NCBI GenBank assembly: GCA_963750735.1
Contig: CAVVRY010000007.1
Location: 310,001 to 374,000 of the forward strand
DNA: 64,000 nt
From: JANTGF01 sp963750735
GTDB lineage: Bacteria > Bacteroidota > Bacteroidia > Bacteroidales > VadinHA17
Direction of reading: 5' to 3'
Both the position numbers and the translations under genes were made by a program. Positions 18,065 through 26,860 of the stretch are shown piece after piece. Within the stretch, counting starts at the first letter, position 1; each line of letters opens with the position of its first letter. The notes beneath the pieces were generated by a model. That model saw only the letters and a list, made by a program, of their open reading frames with translations. It was not told the DNA's origin and ran no database searches.

Positions 18065-18140
18065 CGGGATGTAGCTCAGTCCGGTTTAGAGTACTCGTCT
18101 GGGGGGCGAGGGGTCGGAAGTTCGAATCTTCTCATCCCGA
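18065..18140 (+). tRNA. tRNA-Pro (anticodon GGG)
   Basis: Complete cloverleaf. The acceptor stem is CGGGATG/CATCCCG and the D-arm is GCTC/GAGT. The anticodon stem CTCGT/GCGAG encloses the loop CTGGGGG with anticodon GGG, and the T-arm is GGAAG/CTTCT around TTCGAAT. The discriminator is A and CCA is not encoded. Its first 24 nt are duplicated in pieces in the four upstream spacers. Confidence 0.95.
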
Positions 18141-18146
18141 CAAATG

Positions 18147-18175
18147 AAAACCCAATCTTCGGATTGGGTTTTTTT
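18147..18175 (+). terminator. Terminator after tRNA-Pro
   Basis: CCCAATC-TTCG-GATTGGG stem followed by seven T, just past the tRNA 3' end. Confidence 0.9.
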
Positions 18176-18223
18176 ATTGAGATCAGAATCAAATTTATTT
18201 GGAGTCTGAGAATCAATAAAAAA

Positions 18224-18417
18224 ACAAGGTGAACGCAGTGAATCAGGTTTTCCTTTGTCAACAACCCCAAAAAGATCACAACGAACAGAGTGAGTTGTAA
18301 TCTTCTTTAATGCTGGCAGATGAGTTCATTATCATTCATGATATTTTATAACAAACCTGCTTATGGTGTATTTCAAAAACAAGATGAACGCAGTGAATCA
18401 GGTTTTCCTTTGTTTAC
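18224..18417. repeat. Two ~39-nt repeats and an intervening hairpin
   Basis: ACAAG(G/A)TGAACGCAGTGAATC followed by AGGTTTTCCTTTGT occurs at 18224-18262 and again at 18379-18417. Between them (18274-18302) an ACAAC/GTTGT hairpin has GAACAGAGTGA in its loop. The GAACGCAGTGAAT core resembles the GAGCGCAGCGAAT core of the array at 209-1340 read on the minus strand. No gene is seen in this interval. Confidence 0.7.
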
Positions 18418-18423
18418 AAGTAT

Positions 18424-20890
18424 CTAAAAAGGAGTTAACAAATATCTCTTACCGGCCATTGTTTCAAACTCAAAAGTACCGTCTTTACTTCTTCTTGTTT
18501 TAACACGCTTCCCATCAGTTGTAACTTTCACATTTGTTTTTGGATTTATTCTGCAAGTCTCCCCCATTTTTGACAAAACTTCAACACTTGCGAGTTTACC
18601 ATCCTCCCATTCCATATCCAGTTCAAACGCCCCACGGGCGCAGAGACCATCAAATTTTCCCGTGTTCCATTCTTTTGGCAAGGCCGGCAAAAGGTCAATA
18701 ACTCCCTCATGCGATTGCATTATCATTTCTGTTATCCCTGCTGTTACTCCAAATGTACCATCCACCTGTAATGGCGTATAGCATTTCGCAAATAGCTGAG
18801 GATAAGCCTGTTCTTTTATATATCCTTTAAAAATATCATGTGCCCTTTCTCCATCATATAGCCTGGCCCACAATGCCATCTTCCATCCTCTGGAGAAACC
18901 TGTACCTCCATCGCCCCGCTGCTCCAGAACCGCTTTACAGGCATCTACAAATTGGGGAGTTCGCTTCGCAGAAATTACATTCCCAGGGTATAAACCATAC
19001 ATATGCGAGAAATGACGATGTTTTTCCTCCAACTGCTCATAATCTTCAGTCCACTCCTGCAAAGTTCCATCTTTGCCAATTTGGGGTGGAACAAGCCTGG
19101 CACGAGCTTCCAATACCTTATTTGCATATTCCAGGTCAAGATCAAGAATCTGACACGCCTTTGCATAGTAGTCGAATAAATCGGTTAAAATCTGCATGTC
19201 AATGGATGACCCATAACATATAGTAGTAAAATAATACATTCCGGTTACTTCATCGTAGAAATATTTATAACCCGGTCCCTTGGGTGGATTCTCAGGCGAA
19301 TTGGAAGGATTGGTTACCAGCCATTTTCCATTGGGATGTTCCACAAGAAAGTCCATGAAAAAATCAACTGAACCTTTAATCACAGGGTAAATCTCACTTA
19401 AGTAATTCTTGTCCATTGTATAGAGATAATGCTCCCACAAATGAGTTGTAAGCCAGGCACCACCAACTGTGAATGTACCCCAGGTAGGGCCATCCATGGG
19501 TGCAGCTACACGCCAGAGGTCGGTATTTTGATGAAACACCCATCCATTGGCTCCATAATGTTCACTTGCAACCTGACTGCCCTGATCGGTAAGTTCTTTG
19601 ACGAGTGTAATCAAAGGTTCTGCACAATCTGATAAATTCCCCGATTCAACAGGCCAGTAATTCATTTCCAGATTGATGTTGGTGGTGTATTTTGAGTCCC
19701 AACTAGGATTCTGTTTATCATTCCATATCCCCTGCAGATTTGCTGCTTCTGTACCCGGTCGAGAAGCAGAGATCATTAAGTAACGTCCAAAATTATAAGC
19801 CAGGGCCGCAAGATTAGGATCACTCCGGGTTTCAAATGATGTCATCCTTTGATCTGTCGGGAGAAAAGAATTCTGACTTGTTGGTAAATGCAAACTGGCT
19901 CTCTTATAATAGGATTGGTAATCAACCACTGCTGCTTTTTTCAGGCTTTCGAATTCATTTCCTTCCAGATTTTTAAGGTACTGGTTTACCCTTGCTTCCG
20001 GATCAGCGCTAATATCCTTGTAATCAACAAAATTTGTTGCTGCCACAAAATACAATGTAACAGCATCTGCTCCTTTTACAAATAACTCAGCCCCATCTAC
20101 CTTCATCGTGCCTCCTTCCGGAACAGCCTTTATTTGGCCACGGTACCTTAATTTGCCTTCAATACCCAGGTAATCTGCTGATTTACCATTTAACATCAGT
20201 CCGTCATTCTCTACTCCATCCATGCGAAAATAATCTGTCCCATAATTGGAATGCGCCATATTCCGAACACCTCTCAATTCTGCCCGAAAAGAAATTTGCT
20301 CAGGTTCGCTGGCGGTTAATCTCAATATTATTACCTGGTGAGGTGCTGAAGCGATAACTTCACGTTTATAACTAACACCATGTGCTTTGTACTCCACAAC
20401 GCATGTAGCTGTTTCAATATCAAGCCAACGTTTATAATCTGATACCTCATCTTCATTCTCAAAAAACAGGTGGAGATTGGCAAGGGATTGGTATTTCATT
20501 TGCTCAACAGGATAACCCATTAGAGCTTCGGCCAAAAAGTTTATGTGCCTCCAATGGCTTCCCCTCGAAGATTAATTTCTGAACCTGAGGCAATACTTCT
20601 GCCCCTCCCCCGACAACTGTGGAATAGGGTCCACCCGACCAATATGTTTCCTCATTTAATTGAATCCTCTCCTCTCCATACTTCCCAAACACCATGGCAC
20701 CCAGGCGGCCGTTTCCTACCGGCAATGCTTCTTCCCAGGCAGTAGCTGGTGCATTATACCATAGGACAGATTCGGGATTAAAGGATTTATTTTTCTCATC
20801 CTGATTAAAATTTGTGATTTGTGCCGAAACCAGGGAAAATCCACCTAGAATGAACAGTAAAACAATCAGATACACTTTCTTTTTGTTCAC
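18424..20890 (-). pseudogene. GH95 family alpha-L-fucosidase/galactosidase, frameshifted
   Basis: The N-terminal 128 residues start at 20890 with a signal peptide (about 23 residues, ending LVSAQ). They carry WEEALPVGNGRLGAMVFG and EERIQLNEETYWSGGP, typical of GH95. The frame then breaks near 20534-20545, and the remaining ~700 residues continue from AEALMGYPVEQMKYQ in the next frame to 18424. Removing one base restores one protein of about 821 residues, the normal GH95 length. The catalytic region is visible: NPSWDSKYTTNINLEMNYW, and VDGTFGVTAGI where the family has its catalytic Asp. If intact it would remove terminal fucose (or galactose) from glycans in the periplasm, feeding the SusCD pair nearby. 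Confidence 0.85.
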
Positions 20891-21016
20891 AATGATTCTC
20901 TTTTGTTAATTATTAATTTTCATTCAAAACATATTGGTTTTAAGTTACTTAGAGTCATTCTAAGAAACCTGGTTCAAGATGTACTTCTTTAAGTAATAAA
21001 AATGCATGCAGCATTT

Positions 21017-21421
21017 CTATCCACTTATTTCTGTTCTTGTTATTTTGGCTACCAAATCGGCAGTTGGATCAGGGCATCGAACATATTCGGTTGTAACACC
21101 ATCTTTATTAATTACTTTCTCGTATGGAGTGCCCTCATACTTCCAGCCCAGTGTAGCATCGTTTTCCAATAACCTTATAAAATCATGCATGCTCGATAAC
21201 AGCCAGGGACAAAGCTTACCAATATCGGCAGGATATTCAAACTTATCTCCTTTTTTATGACACCATGTGTCTTCACGTGCTTCATAGATTTCCAGATCAA
21301 TCTTGAAACGCTTACGCTTTTTTTCCTGTTCCTGGGCGGAAGCATTATTAACAAACACTGGAGCAGCAGAAAAGCAAAGTGCTCCACATCCGGCTTTTTT
21401 TAAAAAATCTTTTCGTTCCAT
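21017..21421 (-). CDS. TIGR04076-like small exported protein
   Basis: 134 residues. The N-terminus (MERKDFLKKAGCGALCFSAAP) looks like a Bacteroidota leader peptide followed by a mature domain. That domain contains HKKGDKFEYPADIGKLCPWL (about 73-92), the Gly-Asp...Cys-Pro-Trp pattern I associate with the TIGR04076 family of unknown function. Cysteines are present in WCHKKG and in the CPWL segment. It lies about 130 bp upstream of the GH95 gene on the same strand, so it may belong to the same glycan locus. No enzymatic role can be assigned. Confidence 0.6.
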   Translation of the reverse strand: MERKDFLKKAGCGALCFSAAPVFVNNASAQEQEKKRKRFKIDLEIYEAREDTWCHKKGDKFEYPADIGKLCPWLLSSMHDFIRLLENDATLGWKYEGTPYEKVINKDGVTTEYVRCPDPTADLVAKITRTEISG

Positions 21422-22153
21422 GCTGAAGTCTTTTTGTATAAATTTCTATTAAGATTATAAAACTAACAAATCAAAGATAATTGATTCTGAATTTATGAAA
21501 ATCATTAATAAGTAATGATCTTAATTAAGCTAAAAAAGAAGTAGAAATATATTTCTTATGAAATATCCTTAAAAGCAACTTTAGATAGAGTCAATATGCT
21601 GCTTAAATTTAAAAAATATTTTACTCAATTGTACATTTTAGTGCTGAATTTTGTATTAGTTTGTTTTAATAATGGTTCTAAATTAGTTATACACTGGTTG
21701 ATTGAAGAGTAAGTTGTTTCCAATTTCTTACTGTTTATTGAATTTTATTTAGACTATTAATTTTCAGCACATTACATGATACTCCTTCGATGCAATTTAA
21801 ATTATGAATCCGAATATTAGCATATATAAGATGGGTAGAAATATGACAGATGTCAAGTTTTTTTGCTTCAAATTAAGATTTATTCTTATTTTAGCTATGA
21901 AAATGAAATGAAAACCCTGTTAAAACAACAAAAGACTGGTATCTGCCCCCTAACTGGATATCTTATTATTTTGTAACCAAGAACCAACTGAAATTTAACT
22001 ATTAACCTAACATTGAAATATAAACAGATAAGAAAAAAATTAATTGTTTAATATATTTCTAGTTGCCTGAAAGTAGGGGCTGACTGGCAACTATTCATTT
22101 ACTCATTTTAAGAGTAATTTCCCCTAAAAAATTTTAACCTAAATTTTAATCTT
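21422..22153. other. 732-bp AT-rich gap upstream of susC
   Basis: Divergent intergenic region with no credible ORF. Near its right end a perfect 8-bp inverted repeat, TAGTTGCC (22060-22067) and GGCAACTA (22086-22093), encloses an 18-nt loop, about 60 bp before the susC ATG. No sigma/anti-sigma pair or hybrid two-component regulator is encoded beside this locus, so regulation must come from elsewhere. No strong TAnnTTTG box was found close to susC. Confidence 0.5.
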
Positions 22154-25100
22154 ATGAAGAAACCTATCGCTTTATTTGCATTGTTTGTGTTTCTTGGAGC
22201 CCAGCTTCTTGCACAAACAAATGAAGTTTCCGGGAAGGTTACCAGCACAGAGGATGGTATGCCAATTCCGGGAGTTACAATTGTTGTTGAAGGCACTACT
22301 GTAGGTATAGTCTCCGATATAAATGGAGAATATACTATTAATGTACCTTCAAATGCAACAATGCTAATTTTCTCATTCGTGGGGATGAAATCCATGAATG
22401 TAGAAATTGGTTCCAGGAGCATTATTAATATTGCCATGGAAACCGATGAATTGGGTATTGATGAAGTCATTGTTACTGCCTACGGTACCGCAAAAAAAGG
22501 TGCTTTTACAGGATCCGCTACTCAGATCAATGCCAATAAAATTGAACTCAGGCCCATCTCCAACGTTACTCAGGCCGTAGAAGGAGCAGCTGCAGGTGTT
22601 ATGGTAACAGCGGGTAGCGGTCAGCCCGGATCATCCCAGGCTATTCGAATCAGGGGTTATGGTTCAGTTAGCGCATCAAACGCTCCTTTATATATTGTGG
22701 ACGGTGTGCAGTATTCTGGTGATATCAATGCTATAAATCCTATAGACATTGAAAGTGTGACTATATTAAAAGACGCCTCTTCAACCGCTCTATACGGAAA
22801 TAAGGCTTCCAATGGTGTAGTACTGATCACAACCAAGAAAGGAAAGGCAGGTAAAGGTCAATTCACAGTTGATGCATCTTTTGGTCTTGTAAATCGTGCG
22901 CAACCTGAATATGAGCTTATAAATGCTTTCGATTATTATCCAATAATGTGGGAAGCAATGAGAAATGCAGATGCTATACCAGGTGTTGATGACCCTGCTG
23001 ATGTAACTGCTGCAAGCCAGGATGCTTCAGACAATATTTATGATGAACTGGGATACAATCCATTTACTGTTCCCAACAATCAAATTGTTGGAACTGATGG
23101 TAAAATTAATCCAAGCGCAGCCTGGTTAGGCGATTATGAAGAAGACACAGATTGGCTGGATGCTGTTACAAGGCAAGGCCAACGTCAAAACATAGATGTT
23201 AGCTATGCGGGTGGAGGCGAAAAAACCGATTATTATGTATCCATTGGATATCTTTATGAAGAAGGTTTTATTATGGACTCTGATCTCAGACGTTTCACAG
23301 GGCGTGCCAATGTTAACTACCAGGCTACCAAATGGCTTAAAACCGGTTTTAACCTAAATGGTGCCAACAGTGTTTCAAACATGGCTCAGGCTACCTCCGG
23401 CCAATCCAATTCATTTGTAAATCCAATACGTTTTACACGTGGTATTGGTTCTATTTATCCGGTTCATAAGCTTGACCCGGTAACCGGAAAATATGTTTTG
23501 GATGATAATGGTAACAAACAATATGATATTCCCGACAACCGTGCAGGTGGTGCCAGTTCAGGGCGCCATGTTGTAGCAGAAATTGACTGGGATGAGGATA
23601 AAAATGAAATTTCTTCCTATGGTGCCAAAGCCTATTTTGAAGTTACTTTCCTAAAGGATTTTAGATTCACTACCAATATAAGTAGTGACAATCGCTTTTA
23701 TTATAATACTTTTTATAATAATAAAGTTATTGGTGATGGTGCTCCAGGTGGTAGGGCTTATCGAACCTATAGCAAGAGGAATTCGGTTAACTTCAATCAA
23801 CTTCTCAGCTGGATCAGATCATTTGGCAATCATAATCTGAATGTAACCCTTGGTCATGAATCCTATAAGTATACATACAATAATCTTAATGGAGCGCAGA
23901 ACACAGCAAATTGCCGATGACAATACCGAGCTCATTAACTTTGTTACAACAACCGGTTTAGAATCCTATACCGATCAATATTCCACAGAGGGATACTTTG
24001 GCCGGGTAAACTATGATTTCCGGAATAGGTATTTCATATCAGGATCTTACAGGGCCGATGGTTCCTCAAAATTCGCTGAAAGTAACCGTTGGGGTGATTT
24101 CTTCTCAGTAGGTGCAGCCTGGAGAATAGACCAGGAAGGTTTTATGGAAAACGCCACATGGATAAATATGTTAAAATTAAGAGCATCATATGGCCAGGTG
24201 GGTAATGACGCAGGTATCGATTTTTATGCATACCAGGCACTTTATGCTCTTGACTACAACAACCAGGCAGAACCAGGAATCAGGCAAGCAAAACTTGCTG
24301 CCGATGCCCTAGTTTGGGAGTCAAGTAATGCATATGATGTAGCTCTGGAGTTTGATCTCTTTAGTCAGTTATACGGAACTATCGAGTTTTACCATCGTGT
24401 CTCAGAGAATTTACTATTTGCAGTTCCTTTGCCACTATCCAGTGGATTAAGCTCAAAGGATGAAAATATTGGATCTATGTATAATGAAGGGATCGAGGTA
24501 ACTCTTAACTGGGACGCTATTAAAAATGAAAATCTAAGGTGGACAATTGGTTTAAACTTCAGTACACTCAAAAACCAATTTAGCGTTTTGCCACAGGAAG
24601 AGATTATTAGTGGTTCCAAAAAACTCATGGTTGGACATTCAATATATGACTATTGGCTAAGAGAATGGTACGGTGTTGATCCAGATGATGGTGCTGCTCT
24701 GTACCGTGCGGATGATGTTGAAGCATCATCTGTAAGGATTATAGGTTCAGATACTTTAACAACTGATGTGAACAATGCCAAATATGGTTATAACGGAAGT
24801 GCTATTCCTGATCTGTTTGGTGGCCTTTCTACTACATTAAGTTATAAGGGCTTTGCTCTTAACCTGATGTTTACCTACCAGATTGGTGGACTTGTTTTAG
24901 ATTATAACTATCAGTCTGCAATGAGTTCCGGAACCTATGGTACCGGAATGAGTACAGATATTCTTCAGCGGTGGCAGCAGCCTGGTGACCAGACAAACGT
25001 ACCAAGAATGGATGCTTCCCAGACAAGTAACTTCAATGCTACTTCATCCCGCTGGTTAACAGATGCTTCCTACTTTAATATGAGGTATGCGACTATCTCA

Positions 25101-25289
25101 TATAACTTGCCTTCAAAAATTTTAAACAACTGGGGTGTTTCAATGTTTAAAATATATCTCAGCGGTGAAAACCTGTTTTTGGCGAATGCAAGAAAAGGTA
25201 TGAACGTGCAACAGCAATTTAATGGCACAACCTACAATGGTTTTACACCATCCAGGATTTTGACATTAGGCTTAAATCTTAAATTTTAA
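22154..25289 (+). pseudogene. SusC/RagA-type TonB-linked outer-membrane protein, frameshifted
   Basis: Signal peptide (about 20 residues, ending LLAQ), then a carboxypeptidase-regulatory-like domain (about 24-110, with GMPIPGVTIVVEGTTVGIVS). A TonB-box-like DEVIVTAYG and plug domain follow (IRIRGYGSVSASNAPLYIVD, ILKDASSTALYGNKASNGVV), then the large barrel. The frame breaks near 23905-23913; downstream, ADDNTELINF continues in the next frame to 25289. Removing one base gives about 1044 residues, the usual SusC length, ending in LNLKF. It should import oligosaccharides or other bulky ligands with the SusD partner encoded 11 bp downstream. The split makes it non-functional unless the extra base is an error. 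Confidence 0.9.
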
Positions 25290-25300
25290 TTTGTATAGTT

Positions 25301-26788
25301 ATGAGAAAGATAATATATAGTTTTGCTTTCATTGTAGCTGCGGTCTTTATTTTTTCCGCTTGCTCAAAAGATTTCTTAGACAACTATCCTACTGACAGTG
25401 TTTCTTCCTTTGGAGTAACATCTTCTACGGGTACGGCTATGGCAGCTTTGAATGGTATTCATCGCTCTCTTTATGTTCGTTATGGAAGCCAGGGGCGAGG
25501 TGGAATTGGTGCATGGTATTACCATATGGATGAACAGGGTGAAGATCATGTGTTCAATTATGCTACATGGACAACGCATTTGCGCTGGCTTCACAGACAG
25601 GCAACTAATTCTTACAACAGTTCTCCATATTTAATGTTTTACAGCTGGATTGCCAATGCAAACATCCTTATTAACGGTATTAATGAAAACACTGCCGGAA
25701 CACAGGAAGAAAAGGATGTAATAGTTGGGGAGGCGTTGCTTTACCGGGCATGGTGCCATCTCAATTTAGTACAGCAATGGGCTAATCGATATGTCCCTGG
25801 AGCAACCAATTCCCAGCTTGGAATAGCTATTATGACTGAGGATGTTCCTGAAGGACAAGCACGTGCCACAGTTGAGGAGGTATATGCCCAGATCAATCAG
25901 GATATCGATGCAGCCATTCTTCTTTTGGATGGAAAGCCACGTACCAACAAATCACATTTAGACGTTAGTGTTGGAAGAGGGTTAAAAGCAAGGGTTGCAC
26001 TGACAATGGGAAATTACTCAACAGCTGCAAGCTACGCGGTTCAGGCCAGAGATGGATATGCCTTAATGGACTCGGCTACACATTACCTGGGTTTCAGAGT
26101 TAATTCTGAAAGCAATGATGAATTTATGTGGGCCAGCCAGATAGTTGAAGACCAAACTGACAAATGGGCCAATTATGGAGCTTATGTTTCCAGAAACTTT
26201 AGTTCTACTTCCATAAGGAGGAATCCAAGGTCTATCAATTCACTGCTGTACGATATGATTTCACCAACTGACGTTCGTAAAACATTGTACTCAGTAACGG
26301 GAGATCATGAGAACCTTCAACCAGGTATTGAAATTGTATCCAGTGCTGCACGTTATCCTTACTCCAATCAGAAATTTATTGCTGTAAGTACTGCGGATAG
26401 CCGGGTTGATGTGCCTCATATGCGGATTGCAGAAATGTATCTCATTGAGGCTGAGGCGGAAGCTCGTCAAGGGAATGATGGTCCTGCAGCAACTGCCTTG
26501 TATGAGATGGTAGTGACTCGTGATCCATCTTATACCCTGTCAACCAATACAGGACAGGATTTGATAGATGAGATCTTGATTCAGCGCCGTATTGAGCTCT
26601 GGGGTGAAGGATTTCGTTTCTTAGACCTGAAACGTTTGAACATGGATCTTGACAGAACCGGTTCAAATCATAAGTCTTCAATAAACGGAAATCTTATGCA
26701 GGTTCCGGCTGGTGATAACAGGTGGACTTCCCTGATACCTCAGGATGAAATGGATGCAAATCCAAACATGGTACAGAATCCATTATAA
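25301..26788 (+). CDS. SusD/RagB-type nutrient-binding lipoprotein
   Basis: 495 residues. The signal peptide ends in the lipobox IFSAC (Cys at about 21), followed by SKDFLDNYPTDSVSS, a typical SusD N-terminus. Central TPR-like helices and late RIELWGEGFRFLDLKRL (about 430) are family hallmarks. It sits on the cell surface over the SusC barrel and captures the ligand. It is encoded immediately after susC and before a strong terminator, so susC-susD is the whole transcription unit. The ligand is not known; the neighbouring GH95 gene suggests a fucose-containing glycan. Confidence 0.93.
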   Translation: MRKIIYSFAFIVAAVFIFSACSKDFLDNYPTDSVSSFGVTSSTGTAMAALNGIHRSLYVRYGSQGRGGIGAWYYHMDEQGEDHVFNYATWTTHLRWLHRQATNSYNSSPYLMFYSWIANANILINGINENTAGTQEEKDVIVGEALLYRAWCHLNLVQQWANRYVPGATNSQLGIAIMTEDVPEGQARATVEEVYAQINQDIDAAILLLDGKPRTNKSHLDVSVGRGLKARVALTMGNYSTAASYAVQARDGYALMDSATHYLGFRVNSESNDEFMWASQIVEDQTDKWANYGAYVSRNFSSTSIRRNPRSINSLLYDMISPTDVRKTLYSVTGDHENLQPGIEIVSSAARYPYSNQKFIAVSTADSRVDVPHMRIAEMYLIEAEAEARQGNDGPAATALYEMVVTRDPSYTLSTNTGQDLIDEILIQRRIELWGEGFRFLDLKRLNMDLDRTGSNHKSSINGNLMQVPAGDNRWTSLIPQDEMDANPNMVQNPL

Positions 26789-26810
26789 GTATTTAGTAAA
26801 TTGTTTATTT

Positions 26811-26841
26811 AAAAAATCCCCCGGTTCGGGGGATTTTTTTT
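26811..26841. terminator. Bidirectional terminator after susD
   Basis: TCCCCC-GGTTC-GGGGGA stem with six A on the left and eight T on the right. It serves susCD on the plus strand and the convergent activase gene on the minus strand. Confidence 0.9.
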
Positions 26842-26860
26842 GTGAATATTTCAGGGGATG

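Larger units (their letters stand above)
16100..18140 (+). repeat. Five-unit ~423-bp tandem array of GIY-YIG ORFs ending in tRNA-Pro
   Basis: Start codons of the five ORF copies fall at 16100, 16523, 16947, 17370 and 17792, a period of 422-424 bp. Each of the first four units is an ORF plus a hairpin-rich spacer of about 160-170 bp. Each spacer contains CGGGATGTAG (nt 1-10 of the tRNA-Pro gene) and, about 114 nt later, CTCAGTCCGGTT with one to two further matches (nt 11-24). After the fifth ORF these two pieces join directly and continue as the complete tRNA. Upstream of copy 1 no tRNA piece is seen, so the array grew between the first ORF and the tRNA. Confidence 0.9.

Noticed and set aside
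16100..18140. CRISPR or ordinary gene family expansion
   Set aside because: Units are ~423 bp with ORFs and almost identical spacers; the tRNA pieces show a different origin.
18076..18279. 67-residue minus-strand ORF
   Set aside because: It runs antisense across the tRNA-Pro gene and its terminator, with typical tRNA-derived translation.
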